Of a DNA stretch of 7,889 nt, positions 6,052 through 7,889 are shown piece after piece. Within the stretch, counting starts at the first letter, position 1. Every line of letters starts with the position of its first letter. Source of the stretch: Candidatus Rokuibacteriota bacterium (GTDB lineage: Bacteria > Methylomirabilota > Methylomirabilia > Rokubacteriales > JACPHL01); NCBI GenBank assembly GCA_016188625.1, contig JACPHL010000110.1:1-7889 (forward strand), written 5' to 3'. Under the pieces are notes generated by a model. The model searched no databases, was not told the origin of the DNA, and was given only the letters and a program-made list of their open reading frames with translations. The position numbers were made by a program, and so were the translations under genes.

Positions 6052-6516
6052 TTAGAAATCTTCCGGCTTCACCCGCTCAAGCCACTCCCTTAAGTCAGCA
6101 GGGGCGGATGGCGGCGCATCATCGGGGGAGAGAGGCTCTGCATGCGCGAGGGCACCTGCCGTGGCGTAGATGGGGACTCTGGCCCTGAGCGCAAGGGCGA
6201 GGGCGTCGGGCGGATAGCAGGGAAGGGCGATCTCCAGCCCTTCACGTTCCAGACAGACAACGGCCCGAATGGACCGTAACCCGGCGTCGTCGAGCACGAC
6301 GTGAGTGATCGTAGCCCGAAGGGCACGCAGGAGGGCGTGAACAAAGTCGTAGACGGGATTGCAGGAGCACCGGGCGCGCCCCATCTCCCTCGCGAGCCGC
6401 TCGGCCTCGTGAGGATCCGTGCAGAATTTCAGCCGGAACCGGTGCTCCACATCCTCCAGCACGATCAGGGTTCGCTCGTGGGAGCGGCTCAGTTCCATCA
6501 CGCTCATCAGGACCAC
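6052..6516 (-). CDS. Divergent bifunctional-nuclease (BFN/DUF151) domain protein
   Basis: This is a 154-residue protein of the BFN/DUF151 family, described in the literature as having DNase/RNase activity in some members. The domain starts at MELSRSHERTLIVLED (about 7-22). The family core appears as VVLDDAGLRSIRAVVCLE (73-90) and ALPCYPPDALALALRARVPIYA (97-118). The C-terminus LREWLERVKPEDF is typical. The usual ARPSDA segment is PCYPPDA here, and five cysteines (32, 50, 52, 88, 100) include a CSC pair, so activity may differ. I favour GTG at 6516 because GGAGGG lies seven bases upstream; ATGs at 6507 and 6498 are alternatives. It begins 23 bases after the Rrf2 stop, so both are probably one transcript under the promoter at 7140-7168. 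Confidence 0.82.
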   Translation of the reverse strand: MVLMSVMELSRSHERTLIVLEDVEHRFRLKFCTDPHEAERLAREMGRARCSCNPVYDFVHALLRALRATITHVVLDDAGLRSIRAVVCLEREGLEIALPCYPPDALALALRARVPIYATAGALAHAEPLSPDDAPPSAPADLREWLERVKPEDF

Positions 6517-6539
6517 CGAGGAACCCTCCGCGATAGCTC

Positions 6540-7019
6540 TTATCGGGGCGTCCCGGGGTATCGATCGGCGGGGAGTCCCAGACCGGCTGGATGGACCGGG
6601 GCCGGGGCCTCCTGAGAAGCACGGATGAGATCGGCAAGGGTCACCGTGTCCAGGCTCGCGATGACCTTCCGGTGGACCGCCCGCATGGCCTCGATGATGG
6701 CGCAGACCGAGAGGCGGGGACAGTGGCCGATCTCGGGCTCGACGCACTCGACGAGCCGCACCGGGTCATCCATGGCGCGGAAGACATCGGTAAAGGTGAT
6801 CTCCGCCGGCTTCCGCGTCAGACAGTACCCCCCGTAAGGACCCTGCTTGGATTCGACGAGGCCAGCGCGCGAGAGCTTCTGGAGGATCTTGGCCAGGAAG
6901 TCGTACGGCATGCTGAGCAGGGTGGCAAGGTCGTCGCAGGAGATCACGCGACCTCGCTCTTGACCGCTGAGAAAAACGAGGACCACGAAGGCGTAGTCGC
7001 ACTCCCGCGTCAGGCGCAT
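6540..7019 (-). CDS. Rrf2-family transcriptional regulator, three-cysteine type
   Basis: This 159-residue Rrf2-type regulator has a canonical start MRLTRECDYAFVVLVFL, a winged helix (about 10-75, with the wing GPYGGYCLTRKP) and a dimer helix. Cysteines 92, 100 and 106 form C-x7-C-x5-C, two bases-of-spacing away from the NsrR/IscR pattern; no CxxH follows, unlike the other Rrf2 protein in the window. An Fe-S cluster is likely, with NO, O2 or redox as plausible signals given the hemerythrin, Crp/Fnr and oxidase-like neighbours. The C-terminal ~25 residues are Pro/Ala-rich and probably disordered. The ATG has no clear ribosome site and abuts an inverted repeat. A strong promoter lies about 120 bases upstream. 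Confidence 0.92.
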   Translation of the reverse strand: MRLTRECDYAFVVLVFLSGQERGRVISCDDLATLLSMPYDFLAKILQKLSRAGLVESKQGPYGGYCLTRKPAEITFTDVFRAMDDPVRLVECVEPEIGHCPRLSVCAIIEAMRAVHRKVIASLDTVTLADLIRASQEAPAPVHPAGLGLPADRYPGTPR

Positions 7020-7035
7020 GATCGGGGTCCCGATC
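7020..7035 (-). repeat. Inverted repeat touching the Rrf2 start codon
   Basis: GATCGGGGTCCCGATC has 7-base arms GATCGGG and CCCGATC around GT and ends one base before the ATG on the minus strand. It could be an autoregulatory operator or, in the mRNA, a small hairpin that hides the start region, where no Shine-Dalgarno sequence is seen. Confidence 0.45.
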
Positions 7036-7139
7036 GAACTAACCAGGCCAGGGGGGGAACCTCATCGATCCATCCAACCGGCCAGCATCGGAGGGGAGGT
7101 GCCGCGCACCAGGACTTCCTTGGATGACGGCCATATCCA

Positions 7140-7168
7140 TGCATAGTCGAGTTCGTGCGGGGTGTCAA
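7140..7168 (-). promoter_or_regulatory. Sigma70-type promoter for Rrf2-BFN unit
   Basis: On the minus strand TTGACA (7168-7163) is followed by exactly 17 bases and then TATGCA (7145-7140). This is a perfect -35 and a good -10 with ideal spacing. Initiation would fall near 7133, giving a leader of about 114 bases to the Rrf2 start. Confidence 0.75.
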
Positions 7169-7171
7169 CCG

Positions 7172-7186
7172 ATTTGTGTCACAAAT
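7172..7186. promoter_or_regulatory. Perfect 7-1-7 palindrome next to the -35 box
   Basis: ATTTGTGTCACAAAT is a perfect palindrome with one central base, AT-rich in a GC-rich setting, three bases upstream of the -35 TTGACA. The location suits an activator or a repressor of the Rrf2-BFN promoter. It carries TTTGTG half-sites, not the TGA core of FNR boxes. The cognate protein is unknown; the Rrf2 protein itself or the Crp/Fnr protein are candidates. Confidence 0.65.
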
Positions 7187-7266
7187 AGGATCGTTTTTGT
7201 CCGATTAGTTCCCGCCAGAGTTTCCGGCGGAGTCCGATCCGGCGAGAGTCGGGCGGCGAGGCCCGA

Positions 7267-7704
7267 TCAGGGCTCCCGAAGGGTCGAGGGGGCGCGGACC
7301 CGGACCCACATGTTATAGACGAAGAGGAACCCCGCCAGCGCCTGCCCGAGCCCGCCCGCGGCGATGAGGACCCGGAGGCCCCGCCCCGGCTGCCAGGCGG
7401 CCAGGATCTCGGCGGCGAAGCGGAGGGCGGTGGCGAGGGTGAGGATCCAGTAGATCCCCTCGGCGAGCCCGGCGCGATAGCGCGCGTCCCCCTGGGCCGG
7501 CCGGGGGAACATCCAGGTGGCCACACCGATGATCAGCATGAGGACGAACCCGACGAGGAGCGCGTGGACGTGGGCGACGATGAGGAGGAGCGGGACGGTG
7601 CGGCCGAGGAGGTTCTGGTTGACCGTGAGGACGGCCCCCATGAGGAGCCCCAGCAGCAGGAAGACGAAGGCGGTCTTGACGTAGCGCCGGACCAGGGGCG
7701 GCAT
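7267..7704 (-). CDS. Small four-helix membrane protein, heme-copper oxidase subunit I-like
   Basis: This 145-residue integral membrane protein has four predicted helices (about 11-31, 38-66, 82-103 and 110-133). Helix 2 reads AHVHALLVGFVLMLIIGVATWMFP and resembles a His-bearing helix of cbb3/NorB-type oxidase subunit I, with His45 and His47 as possible heme ligands. It is far too short for a catalytic subunit, which needs twelve helices and more histidines for copper. A single-heme or purely structural/sensory role is therefore more likely. The ATG at 7704 follows the Crp/Fnr stop by 13 bases with a modest GGGACGG ribosome site, so the two form an operon. A decayed copy of its 3' end lies upstream of the hemerythrin gene. 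The family assignment rests on helix 2. Confidence 0.7.
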   Translation of the reverse strand: MPPLVRRYVKTAFVFLLLGLLMGAVLTVNQNLLGRTVPLLLIVAHVHALLVGFVLMLIIGVATWMFPRPAQGDARYRAGLAEGIYWILTLATALRFAAEILAAWQPGRGLRVLIAAGGLGQALAGFLFVYNMWVRVRAPSTLREP

Positions 7705-7717
7705 GGCGCCGTCCCGC

Positions 7718-7889
7718 TCAGGGCTCGGCCGAGCCGTCCCCGGCCAGGGCCCGGAGCGCCGGGAGGTCCCGCAGGAGGAGGTGCCCCTCCTCGTCGGCGA
7801 TGAGGCCCTCCCGCCCCCAGCGGCCGAGGACCCGGATGGTCGTCTCCACCGTGGTCCCAGCCAGCTCGGCCAGATTCTGGCGGGTCAAC
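7718..7889 (-). CDS. Crp/Fnr-family regulator, C-terminal part
   Basis: Only the last 56 residues are in the window; the start is beyond its end. They form the Crp-type helix-turn-helix: LTRQNLAELAGTTVETTI, then RVLGRWGREGLIADEEGHL and a terminal helix. The recognition helix carries Glu-x-x-x-Arg (VETTIR), as in FNR and CRP, where those residues read the G and A of TGA half-sites. The position of FNR's Ser212 is Ile here, so the outer half-site base may differ from FNR. The ligand-binding domain is not visible, so O2, NO, heme or cyclic-nucleotide sensing cannot be told apart. It is directly upstream of the oxidase-like gene and probably co-transcribed. Confidence 0.9.
   Translation of the reverse strand, partial: LTRQNLAELAGTTVETTIRVLGRWGREGLIADEEGHLLLRDLPALRALAGDGSAEP

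Noticed and set aside
7039-7140. 33-codon open frame in the leader of the Rrf2 gene (starting MDMAV)
   Set aside because: Its first ATG lies in the -10 box, there is no ribosome site, and the likely transcript starts after it.
7207-7230. Possible terminator hairpin CCGCC/GGCGG after the oxidase-like gene
   Set aside because: Only a 5-6 bp stem with no T run after it on the minus strand; too weak to call.
1-7889. CRISPR array, tRNA, rRNA, or transposase
   Set aside because: No regularly spaced repeats, no tRNA-like cloverleaf or rRNA motif noticed, and no transposase-like protein in any frame.

Overview
The window is GC-rich DNA with every recognisable gene on the minus strand, so transcription runs from high to low coordinates. 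Dense, co-directional packing, GC-saturated third codon positions, several redox-type regulators and a fatty/aryl acyl-CoA oxidation operon fit a high-GC environmental bacterium. A Rokubacteria/Methylomirabilota-like or deltaproteobacterial-type genome is my guess from gene style only; no rRNA or other phylogenetic marker is present.

In transcription order, the upstream block (7889 to 5081) looks like a gas or redox response module. It holds the C-terminus of a Crp/Fnr regulator, a small four-helix membrane protein resembling heme-copper oxidase subunit I, an Rrf2 regulator with three Fe-S-type cysteines, a divergent bifunctional-nuclease-domain (BFN/DUF151) protein, and a hemerythrin-domain protein. 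The Rrf2 gene has a near-consensus sigma70 promoter with a perfect 7-1-7 palindrome just upstream. The hemerythrin gene has an FNR-like inverted repeat upstream. A stretch almost identical to the 3' end of the oxidase-like gene recurs upstream of the hemerythrin gene, so Rrf2-BFN is flanked by direct repeats. This suggests past duplication or insertion.

The middle block (4877 to 1435) is a beta-oxidation-type operon: acyl-CoA dehydrogenase, 3-hydroxyacyl-CoA dehydrogenase, and an intact enoyl-CoA hydratase. Between the last two is a second crotonase that appears damaged. It has lost its first ~16 residues, is fused in frame to the dehydrogenase, and lacks ~50 internal residues with a frameshift. 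Its true C-terminus is still readable in another frame.

The downstream block (1247 to 2) encodes a PAS-LuxR regulator with four PAS cysteines, a second Rrf2 regulator with an IscR-like C/C/C/H pattern, and possibly a 22-residue CxxC mini-protein. The PAS-LuxR and Rrf2 genes share a 25-bp promoter element. Its best copy is a perfect 18-bp palindrome with the CAGATCTG core known from LuxR-family boxes, pointing to a small regulatory circuit beside the catabolic operon.
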